DNA from: Bryobacterales bacterium
GTDB taxonomy: Bacteria; Acidobacteriota; Terriglobia; Bryobacterales; Bryobacteraceae
Direction of reading: 5' to 3'
NCBI GenBank assembly: GCA_027324255.1
Contig: DAHVTI010000078.1
Span: forward strand, 1-40,327
DNA length: 40,327 nucleotides
Part shown: in pieces, positions 8,810-20,162 of the stretch
How positions within the stretch are numbered: position 1 is the stretch's first letter
Layout of the letters: each line of letters opens with the position of its first letter
The notes under the pieces: generated by a model
The model's database searches: none
What the model was told of the DNA's origin: nothing
What the model saw: the letters and a program-made list of their open reading frames with translations, nothing else
Program-made: the position numbers and the translations under genes

Positions 8810-10237
8810 ATGTCGAATCATCCGGTGATCATACAAGGCGGCATGGGCGTAGCGGTGTCGAACTGGAAGCTGGCCAACGCCGTGGCGAAATTGGGGCAAT
8901 TGGGCGTCGTGTCCGGCACGGCGCTGGACGTGGTGATGGTGCGGCGGCTGCAGGACGGCGACATCGGCGGGCACATCCGCCGGGCATTCGACCACTTTCC
9001 GTTCAAGAAGATGGCGGAGCGGCTGTGGGAGAAGTACTTCGTGCCGGGCGGCAAGACCGAGAGCGCATCCTACCTGGCGCTGCCGATGCACACCAAGGAC
9101 GGCCCGCGGGAGTCGCGCGAGCTGCAGATCATCTCGAATTTCGTGGAGATCTTCCTGGCGAAGGAAGGGCACTCGAATCCGGTCGGCATCAATTACCTGG
9201 AGAAGATCCAGACGCCGCACCTGGCCTCGGCCTACGGCGCGATGCTGGCGGGGGTGGGCTACGTTCTGATGGGCGCGGGCATCCCGATGCGCATCCCGGG
9301 CGCGCTGGACCGGCTGGCGGTGCACGAGACGGCCACCTACCCGCTCTACGTGGCTGGCGCGCAGGAGGGCGACGACAACACGATGACGTTCGACCCGCGC
9401 GAGTACATGGAATGCGACCTGCCGCCGCTGGAGCGCCCCTACTTCTTCCCGATCATCGCCTCCAACACGCTGGCGATCACGATGGCGCGGAAGGCCAACG
9501 GGCGGGTGGACGGCTTCGTCATTGAAGGGCCGACGGCGGGCGGCCACAACGCGCCGCCGCGCGGCAAGCTGCAACTGAACGAAGCGGGCGAGCCGTTATA
9601 TGGCGAGCGCGACAAAGTGGACCTGGCCAAGATGCGCGAGCTGGGCCTGCCGTTCTGGCTGGCGGGCAGCTACGGCGCGCCGGAAAAGCTGCGCGAGGCG
9701 CTGGACGAAGGCGCGGCCGGCATTCAGGTGGGCACGGCTTTCGCGTACTCGGAGGAGTCCGGCATGCGGGCGGACTTCAAGGCCGAGGTGATCCGGATGG
9801 CGAAGGAAGGCACGGCGCGGGTGTTCACGGACCGGCTGGTGTCGCCTTCGGGCTTCCCGTTCAAGGTGGCGCAGGTGGCGGGGACGATCTCCGACGCGGA
9901 GATCCAGAGCAAGCGGCCGCGCATCTGCGACCTGGGGTACCTGCGCGAGGCGTACCGCACGCCGGAGGGAGAGGTGGCGTTCCGCTGCCCGTCTGAGCCG
10001 GTTTCCATTTATTTATCGAAGGGCGGCAAGGAAGAGGACACCGAGGGCCGGGCCTGCATCTGCAACGCGCTGATGGCGACGGCCGGGCACCCGCAGATCC
10101 GGGCCGGCAAGCACCTGGAGAGCGGCGTCGTCACATCGGGCGACGAGATCGCCAACCTGGCGCGGTTCCTGCCCGACGGCGCGGACACCTACACCGCCGA
10201 GCACGTGGTGAACGTGCTGCTGGCGGGCCTGGCATAG
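8810..10237 (+). CDS. Nitronate monooxygenase / 2-nitropropane-dioxygenase-like FMN enzyme
   Basis: 475 residues. It opens with PVIIQGGMGVAVSNW, the FMN-barrel start of this family, and contains IEGPTAGGHNAP, where H246 matches the catalytic His of the AGGH motif. Later GIQVGTAFAYS matches the phosphate-binding strand. The family oxidises nitronates or acts as enoyl-reductase-like flavoproteins (the PfaD branch). This longer form of 450-480 residues has a C-terminal extension with CxC (ACIC near 415) whose role I do not know. Substrate is not assigned. No clear Shine-Dalgarno precedes the ATG; GAAAAT lies 9 bases before it. Stand-alone gene; the proximity to the nar-like operon may be coincidental. 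Confidence 0.8.
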   Translation: MSNHPVIIQGGMGVAVSNWKLANAVAKLGQLGVVSGTALDVVMVRRLQDGDIGGHIRRAFDHFPFKKMAERLWEKYFVPGGKTESASYLALPMHTKDGPRESRELQIISNFVEIFLAKEGHSNPVGINYLEKIQTPHLASAYGAMLAGVGYVLMGAGIPMRIPGALDRLAVHETATYPLYVAGAQEGDDNTMTFDPREYMECDLPPLERPYFFPIIASNTLAITMARKANGRVDGFVIEGPTAGGHNAPPRGKLQLNEAGEPLYGERDKVDLAKMRELGLPFWLAGSYGAPEKLREALDEGAAGIQVGTAFAYSEESGMRADFKAEVIRMAKEGTARVFTDRLVSPSGFPFKVAQVAGTISDAEIQSKRPRICDLGYLREAYRTPEGEVAFRCPSEPVSIYLSKGGKEEDTEGRACICNALMATAGHPQIRAGKHLESGVVTSGDEIANLARFLPDGADTYTAEHVVNVLLAGLA

Positions 10238-10246
10238 TCCGGGCCG

Positions 10247-10284
10247 GCGCATCGGGTATATTCTGATCGGGTCTCCCGATGCGC
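10247..10284 (+). promoter_or_regulatory. 10-bp perfect inverted repeat over a promoter-like box and a start codon
   Basis: GCGCATCGGG (10247-10256) pairs perfectly with CCCGATGCGC (10275-10284) around an 18-base loop. The loop begins with TATATT, a -10-like box, and repeats ATCGGG at 10266-10271, which can pair instead with CCCGAT (10275-10280) around TCT. The ATG of the next gene (10279-10281) is inside the right arm. It may end the upstream transcript, act as an operator, or form two alternative mRNA hairpins controlling translation. Confidence 0.45.
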
Positions 10285-12456
10285 ACGACACATTTTGCGT
10301 TTCTTCTCGCAGCGATTCTGCCAGCCGTTCCCGCGTGGGGCGGCTGGACTGCATTTGGGGAGCCGGATGCCGGGCGGGCGGGCCTGGTGTGGCTGAACCG
10401 TCCGGCGAGCGTGAAGACGGCCGCGACGGCGATGCAGATGGACCCAGGGCTGGAGCTGCCGGTTGTGCGGGCGGCGGCTGTGGCGGAAGGCTCGCCGCGC
10501 TTCCGGCTGGAGGGGCAGGGGGAGTTCATCGTCGAGGTGTTCGTGCAACTGGTGGCGCGGACGGACGCCGGCCTGACGCTGCGCAGCGGCGGGAAGCTGC
10601 TGGACGGGCGGCTGCTGGCGGCGCCGCTGCGGCTGTATCCGGGATCGAAGCGGCAGCGCATGTGGGCGTTGAGCGGCGTGGCGCAGGGCGGCGAAGAGTT
10701 GGAGCTGCGCTCGACGTATCCGCGGTTCCTGCTGGTGGCGGCGCGCTGGACGCCGCGGGAGGAGTTCGAGCGGGAGCTGGCCCCGCGGCTGGCGGCGCGG
10801 CTGAAGAAGATGGCGGCGGATCCGTTCTTTGAAGGGCGCCGGTCGGGCCGTGCGCCGCGCTTGAAGGAGTTGGGCGACCTGGCGCTGCACAGCCGCCAGG
10901 CGGAGGTGCGGCGGGAGGGCCTGCTGGGCGCGGCGCGCGGGGCCTACTGGCAGGCGGCGGAGAATCACGAGCCGCGCGATTTGCGGTGGACGGGCGAACT
11001 GCTGGACCGGGCGCTGGAGAAGATGCCGGATCACCCGATGGTGCGTCAGATGGCTTCGGCGGCGTGTCTCGGGCTCAATACCGGGTCGAGCCGCGGGATG
11101 CCGTGCACGCCGGCGATGAAGCGCGTGAGCGGCGTGCGCTGGGAGACCTCCGACAGGACGGACCTGGCCGGCGCGCCGGCATGGGCGGCCGCCGAGTGGC
11201 GGCTGCGGGCCAGGGTGGAAGATCTGACGCGCTACTGGGTGAAGGAGCGGCAGAGGGCGAACGGAGAGCTGGCGGGAGGGTGGGGCGACGACGTGGAGAT
11301 CCTGCGGCAGTGGGGCCCCATCGCGCTGGGCCTGGGCAGCGGCGTGGCGGCGGAGGGGACGCGGCGCGTGGCGCTGGGGGTATGGGAGAGCGGCATCCTG
11401 AAGGACGGCTACAACGCGCGGATCGAGGACGTGGAACACTCTGCCGAGCCGAGCTCCGACACGCTGGGGCTGCTGGCGGCGCTGGACCCCTTCGGCGAAG
11501 AGACGCGGCGCAAGCTGGGGATTGCGGCGGCCTGCGCGGACCACTGGATCGCGCCGCAGCCGGACGGGCAGTGGCGGTTCCGGTCGAGCTGGTTCAACTG
11601 CAGGGAGCACGACGCGTCGGCGGAGCGGGCGGTGGACGTGCACCTGAACGCGCGGGCGATGGGGCCGGCACTGTGGCACGCCTGGCTCGCGCGGGACAAG
11701 CGGCTGACCGGGCTGATCGAGCGGTGGGGCGAATCGTGGTTGGCGGCGATGCGCTCAACGGCGCACGGCAAGCCGAAGGGGATGATCCCGGCGGCGGTGC
11801 GGTCGGTGGACGGCAATTACCTGCTGGGCGCGACATGGGACAAGCCGGACGTCGAATGGGACTACTTTCAGTGGACGCGGGGCTCGCAGGAGTCGCTCGC
11901 GCACCTGTTCCTGGCGCTGGAGGATCTGACGGGCAAGGCAAAGTGGGGGGAGGCCGCGCGGGAGGCGTTCGCGGGGGTGGGCCTGCCGCCGCCGGCCATG
12001 CCCGCGGCGGTGGACGAAGCGGCGCTGGCCGCGGAGATGGAGCGGGCGGAGGCCAGGCTGGCGGTGAACTTCGACATGCACACGCGGGAAGCGATCTACA
12101 CGGACCGGGTATATTACGCCCTGCCGGCGGCGCTCACGCCGCACCTGTTCGGCGGCAGTGTGCCGCGCGGGGACAGGGCGCCGGGCTTCGCGGTGACCTG
12201 GCCGGAGTCGGGCACGCGTTTCGCGCGGCTGGTGACGGCGGCCGGGACGTCGAAGCTGGAGGCGCGGCTGTACAGCTTTGAGGACGCGGCGGGCGAGGCG
12301 AAACTGCGGCTCTGGCGGCTGAAGCCCGGCGCCTACCGGTGGAGCGTTGGAAACAGCAGCGGCCGGCTGCGGGTGGAGCGGCAGCCGGCGGAGCTGGCGG
12401 TGCCGCTGCCCTCGCGGCGCGAGGTCCGGCTGGCGGTGGAGCCGGCGGCACGTTGA
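10279..12456 (+). CDS. Secreted protein of unknown function, alpha-helical glycosidase-like
   Basis: 725 residues with a clear signal peptide (MRTTHFAFLLAAILPAVPAWG). The N-terminal third looks like a beta-rich carbohydrate-binding-like region. The middle (about 200-570) is rich in helices and aromatic residues (GGWGDDVEILRQW, EPSSDTLGLLAALDP, NCREHDASAERAVDVH), reminiscent of alpha/alpha-barrel glycosidases or lyases. The end is beta-rich. I do not recognise a family and cannot name catalytic residues. Its start codon lies in the right arm of an inverted repeat. The gene ends 2 bases before the end of a convergent pseudogene. Confidence 0.65.
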   Translation: MRTTHFAFLLAAILPAVPAWGGWTAFGEPDAGRAGLVWLNRPASVKTAATAMQMDPGLELPVVRAAAVAEGSPRFRLEGQGEFIVEVFVQLVARTDAGLTLRSGGKLLDGRLLAAPLRLYPGSKRQRMWALSGVAQGGEELELRSTYPRFLLVAARWTPREEFERELAPRLAARLKKMAADPFFEGRRSGRAPRLKELGDLALHSRQAEVRREGLLGAARGAYWQAAENHEPRDLRWTGELLDRALEKMPDHPMVRQMASAACLGLNTGSSRGMPCTPAMKRVSGVRWETSDRTDLAGAPAWAAAEWRLRARVEDLTRYWVKERQRANGELAGGWGDDVEILRQWGPIALGLGSGVAAEGTRRVALGVWESGILKDGYNARIEDVEHSAEPSSDTLGLLAALDPFGEETRRKLGIAAACADHWIAPQPDGQWRFRSSWFNCREHDASAERAVDVHLNARAMGPALWHAWLARDKRLTGLIERWGESWLAAMRSTAHGKPKGMIPAAVRSVDGNYLLGATWDKPDVEWDYFQWTRGSQESLAHLFLALEDLTGKAKWGEAAREAFAGVGLPPPAMPAAVDEAALAAEMERAEARLAVNFDMHTREAIYTDRVYYALPAALTPHLFGGSVPRGDRAPGFAVTWPESGTRFARLVTAAGTSKLEARLYSFEDAAGEAKLRLWRLKPGAYRWSVGNSSGRLRVERQPAELAVPLPSRREVRLAVEPAAR

Positions 12457-12458
12457 AG

Positions 12459-13375
12459 TCAGATCAGCAGGGCGGCGTCGAAGTCGAGGGCGAGCTGGCC
12501 GGGGTGCACGCGGCGGCGGGGGCGGCGCGGGGGCTGTACGTGGCGGCGCTGCTCGTGGCTGACGGGGAGCTGCTGATGAGACTCGATCCAGACGCTGACG
12601 GCGGTGAGGGCTTCGCGCGTGGGCAGATGATTGAAGCGGCCGCGGGCCTCCTCGAGCGCCCAGCCCGTGGAGTGGGGTGGAGGCAGAGGGTGAGGCGCAT
12701 GGGGCTGGCCAGGCGGTAGAAGTGGGCATCGCGCTGGTGGACGCGGTGGGAGTAGCCGGCGCGGCAGTGGTGCATCGCTTCGCCTTCGGCGGCGAGATCG
12801 GCCTAACAGCGGATGGCGGTGATAGCTTCGGTTTCCGGCACAGGCGGCGGGAAGTCGCGGGGTGCTTCGGGGCGGAGCACGGGGCGCAGGCGGCGCTGGT
12901 AGTTTTCCACGGCGTCGGTGTGGGGAAAGGGCGCGGGCGGGTGCGGGAGGCGGACGGTGCGCTGCGCGCCGGAGACGCCGAGGTGGGCGGCGACGTCGCG
13001 GCGGCGGAGGGCGAGCAGGGAGCGGGCGCCGTCCCAGGAGGAGAGCTGGCGGTCGACGCCCTGGAAGCACTGGCGGTGCGCGACGAGCAGGGCGCGCGGA
13101 GGGTGGGAGCGCAGCAGATCGACGAACGGCTGGCCGCGGTTGTTGGCGTGCATCAGGAGCGGCCAGGAGTCCTCGGGGAAAAAGGCGGCGGCGCGGAAGA
13201 TGGACGGATCGGGGGAAGAGGCGGCGGTGATTGCGAGCTTGGCGAGGTCGATGCGGGCCTCGAAGGGCTACCAGCCGGCTGGCGAAGATTTCGCAAACAG
13301 GGTGCGCGGCGGACGTGGGCGCAGGCACGGGGCACCTCCAGGCGAAAGTGGGAGAGGGGCTCCGAAGTGTAGCAT
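12459..13375 (-). pseudogene. Decayed PcfJ-like gene (two in-frame TAGs and a frameshift)
   Basis: Read from the ATG at 13375, the frame gives a plausible N-terminus, then TAG (13270-13268) between GW and PFEARIDL. It then runs on (ITAASSPDPSIFRAAAFFPE, LLRSHPPRALLVAH) to a second TAG (12805-12803), followed in frame by AAEGEAMHHCRAGYSHRV. Near 12665-12690 the frame must shift for TGWALEEARGRFNHLPTREA to follow. The block EGxxMHHC...Y, then RGRFN, matches the PcfJ-like domain of conjugative-plasmid and chromosomal proteins of unknown function. Both TAGs could come from CAG by one C-to-T change. Sequencing error could explain one lesion, hardly all three. Confidence 0.7.
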
Positions 13376-13381
13376 GACATT

Positions 13382-15379
<1,998 letters not shown>

Positions 15380-16759
15380 GGTAGCGGAGTTTCTTGAGGG
15401 CGGGGATTTCGCGGTTGGGGTTCTCGTAGGGGATGAGGAACTGCGCGAAGAAGCGCCGGTGGTCGGCATAGGTCATGCTGCCGAGGGCGAGGTCCTGAAG
15501 AACGAGGCGGGAACCGAACGTCAGCATTTGGGCAGAGTCCAACTGCCGCAAGGTATCTTCCCTGATCCCGACAACGAGGGCATCGCCTTCGCGGCGGAGG
15601 GCCGAGACGGAACTGAACTGTTGCACGAGCGGCCCGACGCGGAACCGGTTGAGGAGGATGCGGCAGAGCTCTCGGGGCGCCGGCGAAGGAATCCGGAGCG
15701 AGGGCAATCAGGGAGGCAGGAAGGCGGCTGTTGGAAATGGCGCCGAGGTAGATTTCGGGACCGCCTCCCGGGACGAGGTCCGCGACCAAGACGGAGCTGA
15801 AATGGTCGGCGTGCCAATATTCGCGGAGGACATGGCCGGCCGCGTCGAAGAGAATGGCGACGGACGGAGAATCCGTGGCATGGCTGAAGGTGGCGAGGAT
15901 GCGCAGGGGTGTCCCGTCATGACCCGGCACGAGGGCGATCTGGCGGATCGTGAACGGCGGGGCATGGACGCTGCCGCTCGCCGTGCGGACGGCTTTCACC
16001 AGCCGGTGAGATCACTTGATCCGGACGGAGGGGGCGAAGCGCAGCAACGCGCCGCTGCCTGGCGAGCCGGAATCGCCGGGGTTCAGAGGGAAGAACAACC
16101 CCTGTTCACCGTCGCCGTCAACGCCGGAGAAAAGCGGCGCGGAGTACGACGGTTGGGTTCTCCAAATCCGATCGGGCGACTGCTCGAGGCGCTAGGTCCA
16201 GAGGAGGCGGCTGGAAGCGGAGAAGCTGAGCAATTTAGCGGTTGAGGAGGAGTCCTGCCGATGGTAGGCGTAAAGGACTTCAGAAATCGAATCGCCGTCG
16301 AGGTCGGCGATGACGGGGGTAACGAAATCCGGCTGGTCGCTCCGGGCGGGATTGGGCGGAGCGGGCAGGCGATAGCGCCACAATTCGGCGCCTTTTTCAT
16401 CCAGAACGACCAGGAAAGGGCCATCGATGCGGTGCAGAGCCGGCACTGCGCCGGCGTGGCGGGCCACGGAGAGCAGCGCGATGCATAGCAGAATATGAGC
16501 AGTAGAAACAGCAAACGGAAGGACAACACGCCGCCATGTGCCCGGCGCCGCGGCGGACGCTTCCGGAGCGGCGGCGCGGGCCGGCGCGCGCCAGGCCTCG
16601 TGTTCGGCGGCGCCGGCGAAGACGCGGCCGCGCGTGCCGGGCTGGCGATGGACCGGCAGTCCGCTTTCCCGCTCTCAATGCTGCACGGCTCGAACAGTGA
16701 CTCCGAAATGGAGTGCAATATTTCTCCAGTAATCGAGTATTTTCGGGCTAGTCCTCGAA

Positions 16760-16788
16760 GAGGGAGGGCAGTCCACTGGCGCTCCCTC
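16760..16788 (-). terminator. Hairpin downstream of the sulfatase gene
   Basis: GAGGGAG (16760-16766) and CTCCCTC (16782-16788) form the outer stem. An inner CAGT-CC-ACTG (1669-16778 within the loop, i.e. 16769-16778) extends it. On the minus strand it lies 35 bases after the sulfatase stop. A long T-run is missing. Between 16675 and 16823 no gene is apparent. Confidence 0.35.
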
Positions 16789-16823
16789 GTTCATTTAAAG
16801 GAAGAGTATACCTGAAAGAGGGG

Positions 16824-18404
16824 TTAGCGAGTTTTGGAATTGAGGCTGGCCCAGGGAACGACGCCGCAGCGGCCGGCCCAGATATCGTATTGATGCTGCA
16901 TGGCGGCGACGCGGGCGGGCTCGCGGGCGGAGAGGTCGTTCAGTTCGGTGCGGTCGGCGGACAGGTCGTAGAGTTCCCAGGGCTTGCGGTAAGTGGAGAC
17001 GAGTTTCCATTCGCCCATGCGGAGCGCGCGGTGGCCCTGGTGCTCCCAACCGGTGACGGGCCGTTCGGCGGCCTTGCCGCCACGCAGGGCGGGCAGCAGG
17101 CTGCGGCCTTCCAGCGGCAGCACTTCCCTGCTCTGGCGCTGGCGGGGCGCCTGGGCGCCGGCGGCGTCGAGCAGGGTGGGCAGGACGTCCATGACGTGGC
17201 CGGGCGTGGCATCGAACCGGTTGCGGCGGTCGATGCCGTTGGCCCAGGAGGCGATGAAGGGCGCGGAGATGCCGCCTTCGTGGGTGTACTGCTTGAAGAG
17301 GCGGAAGGGCGTATTGGAGGCGTTGGCCCAGGGGCGGCGGTAGGAGGTGAAGGAGTCGGGTCCGCCGGGGACGGGGTTGGCGGCCTTGGCTTCGCCGCCG
17401 ATGTTTTCCTCGGCGCAGCCGCCGTTGTCGGCGAGGAAGAGGACGAGGGTATTGTCGAGGCGGCCGGAGAGGCGGAGCTGATCGAGGACGCGGCCGATGT
17501 TGCGGTCCATACACTCGACCTGGGCGGCGTAGACGGCCATGCGCAGGTCCCACTCCTCTTTCTCTTTCGACGAGAGGGTATCCCAGGCGGGGACGCCTTC
17601 ATCGCGGGGCGAAAGAGGCCAGCGTTTATCGACGATGCCGGCGGCGGTCTGGCGCTCGTGGCGCTCGAGGCGCAGGCGGTCCCAGCCGCGCATGTATTTG
17701 CCGCGGTAGCGGTCGACGTCCTCGGGCAGGGCGTGGAGCGGCCAGTGGGGCGAGGTGAAGGCCAGATACATGAGCAGGGGATTTTGTTTTGGCGCTTCGC
17801 GGAGCATGCGGACGGCATGGTCCGCGATGGCGTTGGTCATGTAGAAGCCTTCCGGCGAGCGCGCGTTGTTGGGCGGAGGGATGAAGGGCTCGGAGTCGAG
17901 GGCCATGCGGCGGACGGGGTCGAGGCGGAAGTAGTTGGAGGCGCCGCTGATGAGGCCGAAGTAGTGGTCGAAGCCGCGGCGCAGCGGCCAGTGTTCGGGC
18001 TGCTCGCCGACGTGCCACTTGCCGGACATGAGGGTGGTGTAGCCGGCGGGCTTGAGGGCTTCGGCGAGAGTGAGGCAGCGGTCGTTGAGGTAGCCCTGGT
18101 AGGCGGGGACGCCGCGGTCCTGGATCATGTGGCCGACGCCGGCCTGGTGGTTGTAGAGGCCGGTGAGGAGAGAGGCGCGGGTGGGGCAGCAGCGGGCGCA
18201 GTTGTAGAAGCGGTTGAGGCGGACGCCGGAGGCGGCGAGGCGGTCGAGGTGCGGCGTGGAGATTTCGCCGCCGAAGGGGCCGATGTCGGAGAAGCCGAGG
18301 TCGTCGGCGAGGATGACGAGCAGGTTGGGGCGGGCGGCGGGGGCTGCGACGGAGGCAGGGGCGGCGGCCAGAAGCGAGGTGAACGCGCGGCGGGTGAGGG
18401 CCAT
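16824..18404 (-). CDS. Secreted type I sulfatase (arylsulfatase family)
   Basis: 526 residues. The start MALTRRAFTSLLAAAPA is a Tat signal with twin Arg. Mature metal-binding ADDLGFSD follows. The sulfatase signature is C72-C-P-T-R76-ASLLTG, where C72 would be converted to formylglycine by a maturase not found in this window. GKWHVG and the late DNGG motif complete the calcium-binding active site. Such enzymes remove sulfate esters from polysaccharides or small aryl esters in the periplasm; the substrate is unknown. The gene lies 23 bases after the hydrolase gene on the same strand and is probably co-transcribed. It is divergent in function from the adjacent pseudogene. Confidence 0.92.
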   Translation of the reverse strand: MALTRRAFTSLLAAAPASVAAPAARPNLLVILADDLGFSDIGPFGGEISTPHLDRLAASGVRLNRFYNCARCCPTRASLLTGLYNHQAGVGHMIQDRGVPAYQGYLNDRCLTLAEALKPAGYTTLMSGKWHVGEQPEHWPLRRGFDHYFGLISGASNYFRLDPVRRMALDSEPFIPPPNNARSPEGFYMTNAIADHAVRMLREAPKQNPLLMYLAFTSPHWPLHALPEDVDRYRGKYMRGWDRLRLERHERQTAAGIVDKRWPLSPRDEGVPAWDTLSSKEKEEWDLRMAVYAAQVECMDRNIGRVLDQLRLSGRLDNTLVLFLADNGGCAEENIGGEAKAANPVPGGPDSFTSYRRPWANASNTPFRLFKQYTHEGGISAPFIASWANGIDRRNRFDATPGHVMDVLPTLLDAAGAQAPRQRQSREVLPLEGRSLLPALRGGKAAERPVTGWEHQGHRALRMGEWKLVSTYRKPWELYDLSADRTELNDLSAREPARVAAMQHQYDIWAGRCGVVPWASLNSKTR

Positions 18405-18427
18405 GCGGACAGTGTACAGCCTAGCGG

Positions 18428-20104
18428 TCAGCGGGGCGGCGGGGTGCGCAGCTCATCGGGCAGCGGGACCGGCTTGCCGGAGGGTTTCCAGGCGCCGGCG
18501 CGCACAGCGTCGAAGAACTGGAAGACGCGGGGCAGCGCCAGGGGGAAGGCGTTGGCCTGATCCGCGCCGGGCAGTTCATCGTAGTCGAAAAGCTTGAAGC
18601 CCTTGGCTAGGACGAAACCGAACCGGCGGGACTCCAGCGTGGTCTGAATGCGGCTGGCGGGCGCCTGCAGGAGGAGCACGGGGATATTGGGCGCGCGGCT
18701 GAAATTGTCCTGTCTGATCGGGGTGGCGGCCACGGCGGCGACGGCGGCGAAGCGGGCGCGCGGGTCGAGGGTGAGCATCATGGCGCCCATGCCGCCCATG
18801 TTGTTGCCGGCCAGAAACACCTGGCGGGGATCCACGGAGTAGGAGGCGCGCATACGGTCAATGACGTGGAAGACATCGTCGGCGGCGGTGCCGGCGAAGT
18901 AGCTGTAGGGGCCGAGGCCTTCCGGCGCGGCGACGAGGTAGCCGCGCTCGCGGGCGAGCTTCAGCAGCAGGCTCTCCGCGCCGGGCGGACAGAGGTCGAA
19001 GAGCGTGCCGTCGTCGCCGGTGTAGGAGCGGAGGGCGACGATGAGGGGCCACTTGCGGCCGGGCTCGTAGGAGGGCGGCAGATAGACGCGGTAGGGCTGA
19101 TAGGGTTTCTCGACGCCCGAGCGATAGGCGAGGCGCAGGTCGCCGGTGCGGGCGGCGAGCGGGTCCGCTCCCTGGAGCAGGGAGCCGGCGAGGGCCTCGG
19201 CCTGGGGCAGGTCGAGGTCCGGACGCAGCGGATCGGTGGAGTCCGGTTCCGGCCAGCCGGCGGAGAGCTGCAGCAGCAGGGGGTGGAGGTTCTGATGGTA
19301 GGAGCCGACGGGTTCGCGCGTGGCGCGGCGGCAGAGTTCGGTGGTGAAGAGGATGGTCTCCACGGCGGCGGCGTGGCGGGGGCTTTTGCGTGCGGCGCCG
19401 GCGGCGGCGAGTTGGTCGGCCTGGGCTTCGAGAGCGGCCAGGCGAGTGAAAAAGCGGGCGCTGAGCAGAAGCGGCCGGGCGGCGGAGGACAAGGTGCGGC
19501 CGGCTTTGTCGAGCAGGGCGAAGCGCACCAGGTAGGCGCCCTCGGGCAGGTCCGCGGTGGGCAGGCGAATGTCGCGGTCCTCGAGGCGCTCGATCTGGAG
19601 AGGCGGGAGTTCGCGGGCGGCGCCCCCGCCGGCGGGGGCGAGGGACAGGCGCACGGAGTAAGTGTCCTGGATGGGCCGGTCGAGCAGCAGGGCGGGATCG
19701 AGGCGGGCGTGGACGATGGCGCCGGGCGCGGCCACGCGGCGGTCGAGACGGAAACGGAGAGAGCCGGCCACCTCCAGCCACTCGCCGGGCGTCTGTCCAC
19801 GCAGCACCGCCAGCACGCGGGCGTAGTAGCGTGCCGCGGCGTTCGTGCTGTTGGTCTGGAAGGCGCGATCGGCGGTCCCGATGAGATCCATGGCGGCCGC
19901 GGGCGGCCGGTATTGCGGCCCGGTTTTGCGAATTTCCGCCAGGCAGAGATTTCTCAGGAAGAACGCGTTGCTGGGCTCGAAGTCGGAGAGAAAATGCCCT
20001 TCCAGCCTAGTCCAGCTATCGGGTTTTTCGCTCAACTGCGCGTGTAGCAAGGGCCAGAGCAGGAAAAACGCGCCAGCCAGGACAATCCGCCGCATGGGTT
20101 GCAT
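18428..20104 (-). CDS. Secreted alpha/beta-hydrolase-like protein with degenerate active site
   Basis: 558 residues with a signal peptide (RRIVLAGAFFLLWPLLHA). The first 330 residues are an unassigned region with a beta-sandwich-like part (RLSLAPAGGGAARELPP). The C-terminal 230 residues resemble PHB-depolymerase/esterase-type alpha/beta-hydrolases: YLPPSYEPGRKWPLIVAL, then VFLAGNNMGGMGAMML, then ELPGADQANAFP. In active relatives the elbow is GHSMGG; here the nucleophile Ser is N435. The His expected after the last strand appears to be Q516. The fold is kept but catalysis is probably lost, so a binding role is possible. The ATG at 20104 (MQPMRR) or 20095 (MRRIVL) may be the start. It is divergent from the S9 peptidase and followed by the sulfatase. 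Confidence 0.75.
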   Translation of the reverse strand: MQPMRRIVLAGAFFLLWPLLHAQLSEKPDSWTRLEGHFLSDFEPSNAFFLRNLCLAEIRKTGPQYRPPAAAMDLIGTADRAFQTNSTNAAARYYARVLAVLRGQTPGEWLEVAGSLRFRLDRRVAAPGAIVHARLDPALLLDRPIQDTYSVRLSLAPAGGGAARELPPLQIERLEDRDIRLPTADLPEGAYLVRFALLDKAGRTLSSAARPLLLSARFFTRLAALEAQADQLAAAGAARKSPRHAAAVETILFTTELCRRATREPVGSYHQNLHPLLLQLSAGWPEPDSTDPLRPDLDLPQAEALAGSLLQGADPLAARTGDLRLAYRSGVEKPYQPYRVYLPPSYEPGRKWPLIVALRSYTGDDGTLFDLCPPGAESLLLKLARERGYLVAAPEGLGPYSYFAGTAADDVFHVIDRMRASYSVDPRQVFLAGNNMGGMGAMMLTLDPRARFAAVAAVAATPIRQDNFSRAPNIPVLLLQAPASRIQTTLESRRFGFVLAKGFKLFDYDELPGADQANAFPLALPRVFQFFDAVRAGAWKPSGKPVPLPDELRTPPPR

Positions 20105-20162
20105 TATGACGCAAGGCGGGAGGCCGGCGCAGCGGCTGTGAGAAACTACGAATTCTGAAGCC

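Noticed and set aside
8810-10237. Link of the nitronate-monooxygenase-like gene to nitrate metabolism
   Set aside because: The name suggests a link, but the gene is a separate unit behind an unrelated ATPase and a hairpin; nothing in the sequence supports a shared function.
12805-13268. TAG recoding (an extra amino acid or read-through) in the pcfJ-like gene
   Set aside because: The same gene also has a frameshift, and the neighbouring dead gene has a TGA stop, so general decay is simpler.
12677-13372. Plus-strand 231-codon frame opposite the pcfJ-like pseudogene
   Set aside because: The minus strand carries the PcfJ-type motifs; the plus frame is low complexity.
16890-18560. 556-codon plus-strand frame antisense to the sulfatase
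   Set aside because: Gly/Ala/Val-rich shadow with no motif; the sulfatase signature is on the other strand.
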